Positions 63,923-64,000 of a stretch of DNA of 64,000 bases are shown here, in pieces. Source of the DNA: Ectobacillus funiculus (GTDB taxonomy: Bacteria > Bacillota > Bacilli > Bacillales > Bacillaceae_G); the NCBI RefSeq assembly GCF_004138295.1, contig NZ_SCFM01000004.1:434001-498000 (forward strand), in the 5' to 3' direction. Under the pieces are notes generated by a model, which was given only the letters and a program-made list of their open reading frames with translations, was not told where the DNA came from and made no database searches. Positions within the stretch are counted from its first letter, which is position 1; each line of letters starts with the position of its first letter. Both the position numbers and the translations under genes were made by a program.

Positions 63923-64000
63923 CCGCCTTCCTTATAGCATGTCTTTTTTCAACACTACAAGTTTTGAGAGAAAAGGAGGATTACATACAAAATAGGCTAT
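63923..64000. other. End of window, possible leader of the next gene
   Basis: An AAAAGGAGG ribosome binding site at about 63973 suggests that a gene starts near or beyond the right edge. No start codon can be assigned within the window. Confidence 0.35.

Overview
The window looks like chromosome of a low-GC Gram-positive bacterium of the family Bacillaceae. Supporting this are AGGAGG-type ribosome binding sites with many TTG and GTG starts, the des-desK-desR cold-sensing set, two YfmQ paralogues, YqjF, a LicT/BglP/BglH operon with two antitermination sites, Crh proteins, CcpA-like cre sites and Fur boxes. I see no rRNA, tRNA, CRISPR array or prophage.

Layout. 1-8.4 kb: a maltodextrin locus on the minus strand (mdxE-mdxF-mdxG, a remnant of an ABC ATPase, a neopullulanase-type GH13 enzyme, crh and a ROK glucokinase running off the left edge), faced by a divergent LacI-type regulator across a region with three operator palindromes, a cre-like site and back-to-back promoters. 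8.5-14.7 kb: yqjF with a DUF3817-MFS fusion, then desR, desK and des, and a DUF2325 gene near Fur boxes. 15-21 kb: a small orphan gene, a luciferase-like oxidoreductase, a GH15-type glucosidase, an SLC45-like sugar transporter and YfmQ. 21.4-31.5 kb: a MocR regulator, a large secreted repeat protein, a second secreted protein, CorA, a second YfmQ, a collapsed patA, a 5'-truncated speA and an aminotransferase. 31.6-35.6 kb: siroheme genes (cobA, hemD), trhO, a 29-residue membrane peptide gene and the tail of a lost sulfite reductase. 35.7-38.5 kb: a hydrolase/dioxygenase/DoxX operon opposite an XRE-cupin regulator. 39-47 kb: BenE transporter, LysR, a second Crh with a short pyruvate kinase, a sugar-binding protein and an MFS exporter. 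47.3-51.8 kb: beta-glucoside PTS operon. 51.9-61.1 kb: accessory region with two TetR regulators, four related promoter/operator copies, broken SDR genes, a RibD-like reductase, a His15-less HPr relative beside a repeat membrane protein, a lipoprotein, an MFS exporter and an SDR. 61.2-64 kb: an IS200/IS605-type TnpB element lying between a resolvase remnant and a thrS remnant.

Themes. Carbohydrate supply is prominent: maltodextrin import, hydrolysis and glucose phosphorylation, then GH15 with an SLC45-type carrier, then beta-glucosides through the PTS. Three HPr-family proteins lacking the PTS phosphorylation histidine point to regulatory rather than transport roles. Gene decay is widespread: I find remnants of msmX, patA (twice), speA, cysI, lysR, three SDR genes, a resolvase and thrS. 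A family of about 120-140 bp hairpin-rich intergenic repeats is present in seven copies, and one copy supplies the last codons of a transporter gene. The best candidates for something new are the DUF3817-MFS fusion, the His15-less HPr relatives (one paired with a 28-residue-repeat membrane protein), the intergenic repeat family, the four-copy TetR-type operator module and the small unannotated genes.
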